Source: an uncultured Collinsella sp.
Lineage (GTDB): Bacteria; Actinomycetota; Coriobacteriia; Coriobacteriales; Coriobacteriaceae
Direction of reading: 5' to 3'
Assembly: GCA_900757465.1 (NCBI GenBank)
Contig: CAAENY010000033.1
Span: 1 to 8,095, forward strand
Length of the DNA stretch: 8,095 nucleotides
Shown here: positions 1 to 5,896 of the stretch, piece by piece
How positions within the stretch are numbered: the stretch's first letter is position 1
Layout of the letters: each line of letters starts with the position of its first letter
The notes under the pieces: generated by a model
What the model was told of the DNA's origin: nothing
What the model saw: only the letters and a program-made list of their open reading frames with translations
The model's database searches: none
Program-made: the position numbers and the translations under genes

Positions 1-1
1 G

Positions 2-1333
2 TCGCTCATCTTCCATGTGCATGCCGCGCGCGAGGCGGTCCTTCGCGGGCGTGCGAGCATCTTTGTCTATCCGCTGCGCGCGCTCGTTGCCGACCAGGCC
101 TATCACCTCTCGTCGACGATGGCCGCGCTCGGCATTGGCGTCGGCGTGTTGACCGGCGAGACCGTGGAGGCGGCGCGCGATGACGTGTTTGCCGGCTTGG
201 CTTCGGGCCGCACCGGCATCGTGCTCACGACGCCCGAGTTCCTGTCCATCCACCGTGACCGTTTCGCGCGTTCGGGGCGCATCGGTTTTGTCGTTATCGA
301 TGAGGCGCACCACGCCGGCCTTGCCAAGGGCGGCGACCGCAGCGCCTATCTCGACATGCCCGATATCCTCAAAGCCCTGGGCGACCCGGTCGTTATGGCT
401 GCGACGGCCACCGCGACGGCTCCGGTCGTGGCCGAGCTTGCCCGCATGTTGCCGATCACTCGCACGGTGGTCGACGAGACGGTGCGCGAGAACCTACAGC
501 TCGAGGACGACCGAGATCTTGCGAGCCGCGAGAACCGTTTGGTGTCGATTGTGGCGACGGGGGAGAAGACCGTCATTTACGTTAATTCGCGCGACCAGTC
601 CGTGGCGCTCGCCAAGACGTTGCGCAAGCGTGTGCCCGATTGCGCAACCCATATCGCGTTCTATAACTCGGGGCTTGCGCGTTCCGATCGCCGTCGCGTG
701 GAGGAAGCATTCCGAGACGGAAGCCTCAGCTGCATCGTTTCGACCTCCGCCTTTGGCGAGGGTGTCAACCTGCCCGATATCCGCCATGTCGTGCTCTACC
801 ACATGCCGTTTGGCGCCATCGAGTTTAACCAGATGAGCGGCCGCGCCGGTCGCGATGGGCAGCCCGCCGTGATTCACCTGCTCTATTCGTCGCGCGACGC
901 TCGTATTAATGAGCGCCTGCTCGATTGTTACGCGCCCGAGCGCGATGAGCTCGTCACGCTCTATCGAGCGCTGCAGACCATGTGGCGCTCCAACCGCGGC
1001 AAGACCGGGGACGATTCCTTTAGCGCGAGCGATATCGACATCGCGCAGATGTGCCTTGCCATCGATGCTCGCACGCCGGTCGACGAGCGCTCGGTGGAAA
1101 GCGGCCTGGGAATCTTCGAAGAGCTTGGTTTCTGTCGCGTTTCGGGGTTTGACGACACCCGTCGCATCGCGATGGCCGAAAACCCCGGCCGTGTGCAATT
1201 GAGCAAATCAATCCGCTACTTAGAGGGCTTGCGCTCGCGCATGGAGTTCTCGGCTTTCCGGAGTTGGGCGCTCGATTCGTGCGCTTCTGATATGCTAGCC
1301 AAAGTTAACCGCCCGATCGTACCGCGGGCCTAG
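2..1333 (+). CDS. RecQ-like DEAH-box helicase, C-terminal part (5' end outside window); possibly the helicase part of a RecJ fusion
   Basis: The frame is open from base 2, so the gene starts upstream. The first visible residues, SLIFHVHAAREA, read as the sequence right after a Walker A GK. Counting from the Met at base 17, the superfamily 2 motifs follow in order: Ia (YPLRALVADQ, about 18-27), Walker B DEAH (95-98, bases 299-310), III (ATATAT, 129-134), IV (KTVIYVNSRDQ), V (STSAFGEGVNLPD, 242-254) and VI (QMSGRAGRDG, 272-281), the last being RecQ-like. The expected role is ATP-driven DNA unwinding in the cytoplasm. The remaining ~150 residues look like a winged-helix segment and lack the four-cysteine zinc site of classical RecQ. 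It lies 15 bases before rel. In Firmicutes recJ sits near rel, so a RecJ nuclease fused to this helicase is plausible, but the nuclease part cannot be seen. A stand-alone RecQ-like helicase is the alternative. Confidence 0.85.
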   Translation, partial: SLIFHVHAAREAVLRGRASIFVYPLRALVADQAYHLSSTMAALGIGVGVLTGETVEAARDDVFAGLASGRTGIVLTTPEFLSIHRDRFARSGRIGFVVIDEAHHAGLAKGGDRSAYLDMPDILKALGDPVVMAATATATAPVVAELARMLPITRTVVDETVRENLQLEDDRDLASRENRLVSIVATGEKTVIYVNSRDQSVALAKTLRKRVPDCATHIAFYNSGLARSDRRRVEEAFRDGSLSCIVSTSAFGEGVNLPDIRHVVLYHMPFGAIEFNQMSGRAGRDGQPAVIHLLYSSRDARINERLLDCYAPERDELVTLYRALQTMWRSNRGKTGDDSFSASDIDIAQMCLAIDARTPVDERSVESGLGIFEELGFCRVSGFDDTRRIAMAENPGRVQLSKSIRYLEGLRSRMEFSAFRSWALDSCASDMLAKVNRPIVPRA

Positions 1334-1348
1334 GGGAAGGGGACCTCG

Positions 1349-3709
1349 ATGGATGCCGCAGCCCGTACCGCCCATGATTCCACCCTCCAGCCGTTTTCGG
1401 AGATGGAGCACTATAAGCATGCCGATGAGCTGCCGCCCGAGATTATGGCGGACAGCTACGACAAGCTGGAGCGCCTGTGCCTCAAATATATGAATGAGGA
1501 CGACTTTTCTAAGGTTGAGCAGGCCTACTGCTTTGCCGCCGAGAAGCACTGCAACCAAAAGCGCCGCTCGGGCGAGATGTACATTAACCATCCCGTCGAG
1601 GTTGCCATCATTTTGGCCGATCTCAAGATGGACTGCGATGTGGTGTGTGCCGCGCTGCTGCACGATACCGTCGAGGATACCGAGACCTCGCTCACCGATG
1701 TTTCCGGCCTGTTTGGCGATACGGTGGCCGAGCTCGTCGATGGCGTGACCAAGCTCACCAACATCGAAGTCGACAGCATGGACGAGAAGCAGGCGCTCAC
1801 GCTGCGCAAGATGTTCCTCGCCATGTCCAAGGACATTCGCGTCATCATCGTTAAACTTGCCGACCGTCTGCACAACATGCGAACGCTGGCAGCCCTGCGC
1901 GAGGATCGTCGCCTGTTTAAGGCTCGCGAGACCATGGACGTGTACGCGCCCTTGGCCGACCGCCTGGGCATGAGTTCTATTAAGTGGGAGCTCGAGGACC
2001 TGTCCTTCTTCTACCTGGAGCCCGATGCCTACCAGCGCATCGCGCGCATGGTGGCTGAGTCGCGCGAGGTCCGCGAGCGCTACCTTGCCGAGACCATCAA
2101 GACGCTTACCGATGAGCTCAACCGCATTGGTCTGGAGGACTTCCAGATCAACGGCCGCTCCAAGCACTATTGGTCCATCTACCAAAAGATGAAGCGCAAG
2201 GGCAAGGAGTTCTCCGAGATCTACGACCTGGTGGCGTTGCGCGTAATTACCCATTCGGTGCGCGATTGCTACTCCACGCTCGGTGCGGTGCATACGCTGT
2301 GGCACCCCATGCCCGGTCGCTTTAAAGACTATATCGCCATGCCCAAGGTCAATAACTACCAGTCGCTCCACACGACGGTCATCGGCCCTACGGCTCGTCC
2401 GCTCGAGATTCAGATTCGAACCTACGAGATGCATGAGCAGGCCGAGTACGGCATTGCCGCCCACTGGCTCTATAAGAAGTCGGGCGGATCGTCTGCTTCC
2501 AAGACCAATGACGCTCAACGTTTGGACGACCAGATCAACTGGCTCAAGCATTCGCTCGATTGGGCGGCTTCCGACGAGATCACCGATGCCAAGGAATACC
2601 TGCACTCGCTGAAGGTCGATCTGTTCGATCAGGAGATCTTTGTCTTCACGCCCAAAGGCGAGGTCATGGCGCTTCGTGCCGGCTCCACGCCGCTCGACTT
2701 TGCCTACGCCGTTCATACCGAGGTGGGCAACCACTGCGTCGGCGCCAAAATCAACGGTGCGGTGGCTCCGCTCACGCACGAGATCAAGACGGGCGACCGC
2801 GTTGAAATCCTGACTAACAAGAGTTCCAAGCCGTCGCGCGATTGGCTCAAGATCGTTAAGACACCTTCCGCCAAGTCAAAGATCCGCCGCTATTTTGCCG
2901 CTGCGACCAAGGACGACGACGCTGCCGCCGGTCGCGATATGCTGGCCAAGGACCTGCGTAAGCGTGGCTATGGCATTTCTACGCCGCGTTCAACGCGTGC
3001 ACTCAACGCCGTGGCGGAGCAGTTTAACTTCAAGCAGCTCGAGGACCTGTTTGCCGCCGTCGGCGCCGGCAAGGTTGCCCCGCGCGCTGTGGGCAATAAG
3101 GTCGAGCAAATCTTGGACCCCAAGCCCGAGGAACAGCTCACCAAGGCCGAGGCTATCGCCGAGGTCGTGAAGCAGCCCGCTCGCGGCTCCAACCGCAAGC
3201 CGCAAAAGCGCGGCAAGAGCGCCAGTAACGGCATTATCGTCAAGGGCGAGAGCAACAGCGGCCTGCTGGTCCGTCTGGCTCATTGCTGCAACCCCGTGAC
3301 GGGCGACGACATCGTCGGCTTCATCACGCGCGGTCGTGGCGTTTCGGTGCATCGCGCCAATTGCCCCAACGTCAAGGGTCTTATGGAACATCCCGAGCGC
3401 ATGATCGATGTGGAGTGGGACGGCGCTGCCGACACCCTCTTCCAGGTCGAGATCGTGGTCGAGTGCCTGGACCGCATGGGCCTGCTCAAGGATGTCACTA
3501 TTGCCATTGGCGATGCGGGCGGTAATATCCTTTCTGCCGCCACGTCGACCAACCGCGAGGGTATTGCAACCCTGCGCTTTATGGTCGAGATCTCGGACGC
3601 GAGCGGTCTGGATCCGCTGCTGGCTTCCATCAGCAGTGTCGATTCGGTCTACGACGCTCGCCGTCTTATGCCCGGCGAAGGCGGAGCTCAGCTCAAGCGT
3701 CGTGTGTAG
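1349..3709 (+). CDS. rel: Bifunctional (p)ppGpp synthetase/hydrolase (RelA/SpoT homologue, long Rel)
   Basis: A complete 786-residue long RSH protein that makes and degrades the alarmone (p)ppGpp, the stringent-response signal, at the ribosome. The N-terminal HD hydrolase keeps the expected metal residues: H81 (in YINHP), H105-D106 of HDTVED (105-110) and D172 (in ADRLHNM), so hydrolysis should be active. The synthetase domain (about 265-365) has GRSKHYWSIYQKM, D293 in IYDLVALRV, YQSLHTTV (337-344) and E353 in EIQIRT. The RFKD sequence (324-327) is the RxKD form found in bifunctional enzymes rather than the ExDD form of synthetase-only RelA. Then come a TGS domain (about 429-491), a conserved-cysteine domain (HCCNP 645-649, C672) and a C-terminal ACT domain (about 699-773). 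The start is supported by AAGGGG at 1337-1342, six bases upstream. The 15-base gap after the helicase gene suggests co-transcription. The 13-bp hairpin after the stop may end or attenuate the transcript. Confidence 0.97.
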   Translation: MDAAARTAHDSTLQPFSEMEHYKHADELPPEIMADSYDKLERLCLKYMNEDDFSKVEQAYCFAAEKHCNQKRRSGEMYINHPVEVAIILADLKMDCDVVCAALLHDTVEDTETSLTDVSGLFGDTVAELVDGVTKLTNIEVDSMDEKQALTLRKMFLAMSKDIRVIIVKLADRLHNMRTLAALREDRRLFKARETMDVYAPLADRLGMSSIKWELEDLSFFYLEPDAYQRIARMVAESREVRERYLAETIKTLTDELNRIGLEDFQINGRSKHYWSIYQKMKRKGKEFSEIYDLVALRVITHSVRDCYSTLGAVHTLWHPMPGRFKDYIAMPKVNNYQSLHTTVIGPTARPLEIQIRTYEMHEQAEYGIAAHWLYKKSGGSSASKTNDAQRLDDQINWLKHSLDWAASDEITDAKEYLHSLKVDLFDQEIFVFTPKGEVMALRAGSTPLDFAYAVHTEVGNHCVGAKINGAVAPLTHEIKTGDRVEILTNKSSKPSRDWLKIVKTPSAKSKIRRYFAAATKDDDAAAGRDMLAKDLRKRGYGISTPRSTRALNAVAEQFNFKQLEDLFAAVGAGKVAPRAVGNKVEQILDPKPEEQLTKAEAIAEVVKQPARGSNRKPQKRGKSASNGIIVKGESNSGLLVRLAHCCNPVTGDDIVGFITRGRGVSVHRANCPNVKGLMEHPERMIDVEWDGAADTLFQVEIVVECLDRMGLLKDVTIAIGDAGGNILSAATSTNREGIATLRFMVEISDASGLDPLLASISSVDSVYDARRLMPGEGGAQLKRRV

Positions 3710-3742
3710 GTGCGAGAGCCTCTCAGCATCATAGATATTGGT

Positions 3743-3780
3743 TACGTTCGAGGCATCGTTTGGTGCCTCGAACGTATTTT
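3743..3780 (+). terminator. Perfect 13-bp hairpin with short T tract between rel and the MBL hydrolase gene
   Basis: TACGTTCGAGGCA (3743-3755) and TGCCTCGAACGTA (3764-3776) are exact reverse complements around an 8-base loop (3756-3763), followed by TTTT (3777-3780). The shape fits an intrinsic terminator for rel, although the T tract is short and the stem only moderately GC-rich. It ends six bases before the next gene's Shine-Dalgarno sequence and I see no convincing promoter between them, so it may instead attenuate read-through or stabilise a processed rel 3' end. Confidence 0.6.
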
Positions 3781-3782
3781 AG

Positions 3783-3789
3783 AAGGAGG
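3783..3789 (+). promoter_or_regulatory. Ribosome binding site that selects the second ATG of the MBL hydrolase gene
   Basis: AAGGAGG lies two bases before the first in-frame ATG (3792), which is too close, and eight bases before the second ATG (3798), which is ideal. A third ATG at 3807 is 17 bases away. The spacing therefore picks 3798. Confidence 0.7.
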
Positions 3790-3797
3790 GTATGCGC

Positions 3798-4481
3798 ATG
3801 GGCGATATGACTTTGGACCTGACACCCCGAGGTGCGGCTTCGATTGAGGCGCTCGTCAACGGCCCCATTCAGACCAACAGTTACGCCGTGATTTCGAATG
3901 ACGAGTGCTTAATCGTCGATCCGGCGTGGGAGGGCGAGCGTCTTGTGGAGCATATCCGCACCGCGCATCCCGAGGTGCGCGTACTCGGCTCTGTCTGCAC
4001 GCACGGTCATGCCGACCATGTTGGCGGGGTTGCCGGGGTTCGAGCTGTCGTTGGCGACAGCGCACTATATGAGTTGTGCGCTAAGGACGTGACGGTACCT
4101 CGCGCAAATATCGAGGAGCAGCGCGCCATGTGGGGTATCGAGACGCCCGATCCGGGTGAGCCGACGCGCTTGCTTGCCGAGGGCGATACAATCGAGGTGG
4201 GCGACGTCTGCCTGCAGGTGATCGAGACGCCGGGGCATACGCCGGGCGGCATCGTCCTGTTCGCCGCGACCGAGCAGGGGAACATCGCCTTTGTGGGCGA
4301 CACGCTTTTCCCGGGTAGCCACGGTCGTACCGATCTTTCCGGCGGTGACGAGGCGGCGATTATGCGCTCGCTCTCCAAACTTGCCAAGACGCTTCCGCCC
4401 GATACCGTTTGCTTGACGGGCCATGGCGATTCGACCACGATGGCGCGCGAACTTATGCAGAACCCGTTTATGCAGATGTAG
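3798..4481 (+). CDS. MBL-fold metallo-hydrolase, glyoxalase II-like
   Basis: A 227-residue protein with a complete metallo-beta-lactamase-fold metal site (numbering from the ATG at 3798): HGHADH (69-74, the HxHxDH motif), H147 in PGHTPGG, D168 in VGDTLFPGSHGRTD and H209 in TGHGD. The early TNSYAV stretch and the VGDTLF...GRTD pattern match the compact glyoxalase II-like group (YcbL type), which binds two metal ions, usually zinc, and hydrolyses thioesters such as S-lactoylglutathione. The true substrate cannot be told from sequence, and actinobacteria generally lack glutathione. There is no signal peptide or membrane segment, so it should be cytoplasmic. A hydrolase of this kind often follows rel in clostridial genomes, and here it follows rel after an 88-base gap. 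Starts at 3792 and 3807 are possible, but the ribosome binding site favours 3798. Confidence 0.87.
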   Translation: MGDMTLDLTPRGAASIEALVNGPIQTNSYAVISNDECLIVDPAWEGERLVEHIRTAHPEVRVLGSVCTHGHADHVGGVAGVRAVVGDSALYELCAKDVTVPRANIEEQRAMWGIETPDPGEPTRLLAEGDTIEVGDVCLQVIETPGHTPGGIVLFAATEQGNIAFVGDTLFPGSHGRTDLSGGDEAAIMRSLSKLAKTLPPDTVCLTGHGDSTTMARELMQNPFMQM

Positions 4482-4598
4482 GCTCGAAGCCGTCTTTCGA
4501 ACCACGAAGACCGCTCAATCGTCAAGCTATTTTCCCCAGTGGGTCGATTCTGTGGGGCAAACGGTCAAAATTTGTCCAATCGGATGGTATTCGTGAAC

Positions 4599-4610
4599 AA
4601 ACGAACGTTT
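4599..4610. promoter_or_regulatory. Operator-like inverted repeat upstream of fba
   Basis: AAACG and CGTTT are 5-bp inverted arms separated by AA, overlapping the expected -35 region of the proposed fba promoter. That is a position where a dimeric repressor could act. The arms are short and could arise by chance, and no regulator is identified. The rest of the 4482-4675 intergenic region holds one further weak hairpin (CCCCA 4534-4538 with TGGGG 4553-4557), a poor candidate terminator for the hydrolase gene because no T tract follows. Confidence 0.3.
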
Positions 4611-4635
4611 ATGCGCGGGTATGTCGTGGTAAAAT
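4608..4635 (+). promoter_or_regulatory. Candidate extended -10 promoter of fba
   Basis: TAAAAT at 4630-4635 is one base from the TATAAT consensus and is preceded by TG at 4627-4628, making an extended -10 (TGgTAAAAT). A weak -35 candidate, TTTATG (4608-4613), lies 16 bases upstream. Transcription would start near 4642, giving a leader of about 34 bases before the fba ATG. Confidence 0.55.
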
Positions 4636-4661
4636 CTCAGGCGTTATCGGAGCAACCTTAC

Positions 4662-4667
4662 AGGAGG
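4662..4667 (+). promoter_or_regulatory. Ribosome binding site fixing the fba start at 4676
   Basis: AGGAGG lies eight bases before the ATG at 4676. The same frame is open upstream to 4409, inside the preceding gene, but that extension matches no aldolase and crosses the promoter, so this site decides the start. Confidence 0.9.
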
Positions 4668-4675
4668 TTTCTTTT

Positions 4676-5542
4676 ATGCTCGTCAACGCAGCAGACATGC
4701 TCAAGAAGGCCGAGGCCGGCAAGTACGGTCTCGGTGCCTTCAACACCAACAACCTCGAGTGGACCCTGGCTATTCTCCAGGCCGCCGAGGAGGCCAAGTC
4801 TCCGCTGATCCTTCAGTGCACCGCTGGTGCCGCTAAGTGGATGGGCGGTTTCAAGGTCTGCGCCGACATGGTCAAGGCTGCCGTCGAGGCCACGGGCGTT
4901 ACCGTTCCCGTCGCCCTTCACCTCGATCACGGTTCTTACGAGGACTGCTTCAAGTGCATCGAGGCCGGCTTCACGTCCATCATGTATGACGGCTCTCACG
5001 AGGAGACCTTCCAGCTTAACCTCGACCGCACCAAGGAGCTCGTTGAGCTTGCCCACTCCAAGGGCATGTCCATCGAGGCCGAGGTCGGCGGCATCGGCGG
5101 CACCGAGGACGGCGTGACCTCCAGCGGCGAGCTCGCTGATCCTGCTGAGTGCAAGCAGATTGCTGACCTGGGCGTCGACTTCCTCGCTTGCGGTATCGGC
5201 AATATCCACGGCGTGTACCCTGCCGACTGGGCTGGCCTTTCCTTCGAGCGCCTGGGCGAGATCAAGGCTCAGACCGGCGACCTGCCCCTCGTCCTGCACG
5301 GCGGCACCGGCATCCCCGAGGATCAGATCAAGAAGGCCATCTCCCTGGGTATCTCCAAGATCAACGTCAACACCGATCTGCAGCTCGTCTTCGCCAAGGG
5401 CGTTCGCGAGTACATCGAGGCTGGCAAGGATCAGCAGGGCAAGGGCTTTGACCCCCGCAAGCTCCTCAAGCCTGGTCGCGACAACATCGTTGCCCGCACC
5501 AAGGAGCTCATGGAGGAGTGTGGCTCCGTCAACAAGGCGTAA
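4676..5542 (+). CDS. fba: Class II (metal-dependent) fructose-bisphosphate aldolase
   Basis: A 288-residue enzyme that interconverts fructose 1,6-bisphosphate with dihydroxyacetone phosphate and glyceraldehyde 3-phosphate, the central step of glycolysis and gluconeogenesis, in the cytoplasm. Its length is normal for the Gram-positive type. Family motifs are intact: LHLDHG (81-86) with catalytic D84 and metal ligand H85, YDGSHE (104-109), EAEVGGIGG (134-142), GNIHG with H178, and LHGGTG with H208 (207-212) followed by INVNTDLQ (229-236) of the phosphate-binding region. The gene has its own promoter and ribosome binding site and ends in a long fold-back element, so it is probably a single-gene transcript. 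Codon use is very biased (AAG for lysine, CTC for leucine, GGC for glycine), as expected of a highly expressed gene. Tagatose-bisphosphate aldolase (GatY/KbaY) is a close relative, but no tagatose or galactitol genes are nearby. Confidence 0.97.
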   Translation: MLVNAADMLKKAEAGKYGLGAFNTNNLEWTLAILQAAEEAKSPLILQCTAGAAKWMGGFKVCADMVKAAVEATGVTVPVALHLDHGSYEDCFKCIEAGFTSIMYDGSHEETFQLNLDRTKELVELAHSKGMSIEAEVGGIGGTEDGVTSSGELADPAECKQIADLGVDFLACGIGNIHGVYPADWAGLSFERLGEIKAQTGDLPLVLHGGTGIPEDQIKKAISLGISKINVNTDLQLVFAKGVREYIEAGKDQQGKGFDPRKLLKPGRDNIVARTKELMEECGSVNKA

Positions 5543-5563
5543 GTAGCGGTTTAACTTCCCGCC

Positions 5564-5663
5564 GGAGGCCCCGTTTCCCCTACGCTGATTCCCTCGCGCT
5601 CACCTGGCTTCGCCAGAAGTCGCGCGACGGAATCAGCTCCGGGGAAACGGGGCCTCCTTTGTT
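5564..5663 (+). terminator. 94-base fold-back element with perfect 17-bp outer stem after fba; likely terminator
   Basis: GGAGGCCCCGTTTCCCC (5564-5580) pairs exactly with GGGGAAACGGGGCCTCC (5641-5657). Three further stems nest inside: GCTGATTCC (5584-5592) with GGAATCAGC (5629-5637), TCGCGC (5594-5599) with GCGCGA (5622-5627), and CTGGC (5604-5608) with GCCAG (5612-5616) around TTC. Almost the whole stretch folds on itself. TTTGTT (5658-5663) follows, so it can act as the fba terminator, although it is several times longer than a normal terminator stem-loop. It starts 22 bases after the fba stop. A small non-autonomous repeat that brought a terminator with it is another reading. Confidence 0.75.
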
Positions 5664-5692
5664 AACTCGCTACAGGGTTACTGGGCTGAATT
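5604..5692 (+). repeat. Imperfect tandem repeat, copy 1 (right half of the fold-back element plus flank)
   Basis: This 89-base unit begins with the CTGGC-TTC-GCCAG mini-hairpin, contains the right arm of the 17-bp stem, and ends with CAGGGTTACTGGGCTGAATT. Most of it recurs, diverged, at 5703-5789 after a 10-base spacer. Confidence 0.8.
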
Positions 5693-5702
5693 AAGATGGC
5701 TA

Positions 5703-5789
5703 CTGGCTTTGCCAGAAGTCGCGCCAAGGACACAGTTCCGGGGGACGGGGCTTCCTTTGTTTAACGCCGCAGGGTTACTGGGCTGAATT
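5703..5789 (+). repeat. Imperfect tandem repeat, copy 2 (diverged, without its own left arm)
   Basis: This 87-base unit matches copy 1 in order: CTGGCTTTGCCAG mini-hairpin, AAGTCGCGC, a GGGGGACGGGGCTTCC arm, TTTGTT, and the same 20-base 3' end (CAGGGTTACTGGGCTGAATT). No matching left arm precedes it, so it cannot form a full fold-back alone. Its arm could pair, with mismatches, with the left arm of copy 1 at 5564-5580, which would give an alternative structure. Confidence 0.8.
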
Positions 5790-5819
5790 CATTTTTTATA
5801 GGTACCGTTTATCGGTGTT

Positions 5820-5849
5820 GAGGGCTCCTTAATTGGGGCTTTCTTTTTT
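5820..5849 (+). terminator. Terminator-like hairpin upstream of the transglutaminase-like gene
   Basis: GAGGGCTCC (5820-5828) pairs with GGGGCTTTC (5835-5843) over nine base pairs including three G-U pairs, around TTAATT, followed by six T (5844-5849). It would stop read-through from fba. Its loop and right arm overlap the proposed -35 box of the next promoter. Confidence 0.5.
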
Positions 5850-5862
5850 ATCTCGCTACAAT
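5833..5862 (+). promoter_or_regulatory. Candidate promoter of the transglutaminase-like gene
   Basis: TACAAT (5857-5862) is one base from the -10 consensus, and TTGGGG (5833-5838) is a partial -35 at 18 bases. Transcription would start near 5869, after the first in-frame ATG (5861), which would then not be on the transcript. Confidence 0.45.
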
Positions 5863-5886
5863 GGACTTCAAGAGTTCTAATGACTT

Positions 5887-5890
5887 GGAG
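5887..5890 (+). promoter_or_regulatory. Ribosome binding site favouring the 5897 start
   Basis: GGAG (within TTGGAG) lies six bases before the ATG at 5897. The upstream ATG at 5861 is preceded by TCTCGCTACA, with no purine-rich site. The sequence is short, so the support is moderate. Confidence 0.55.
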
Positions 5891-5896
5891 TTTGGT

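Noticed and set aside
494..1198. A 234-codon open frame on the - strand inside the helicase gene
   Set aside because: The + strand frame has all helicase motifs, whereas the antisense protein matches nothing I know.
1295..2779. A 494-codon open frame on the - strand across rel
   Set aside because: It lies wholly opposite the strongly conserved rel gene, shows no recognisable domain, and is explained by GC-rich codon bias keeping the antisense frame open.
4409..4675. N-terminal extension of fba by 89 codons
   Set aside because: It overlaps the end of the hydrolase gene, crosses the promoter and has no aldolase similarity. AGGAGG at 4662-4667 places the start at 4676.
5604..5789. CRISPR-like array suggested by repeated units
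   Set aside because: Only two diverged units of nearly 90 bases with a 10-base spacer, and no cas genes. This is a tandem duplication.
5775..5802. Promoter TTACTG-16-TATAGG upstream of the transglutaminase-like gene
   Set aside because: The -35 match is poor, and the terminator-like hairpin at 5820-5849 would stop transcripts from it before the gene.
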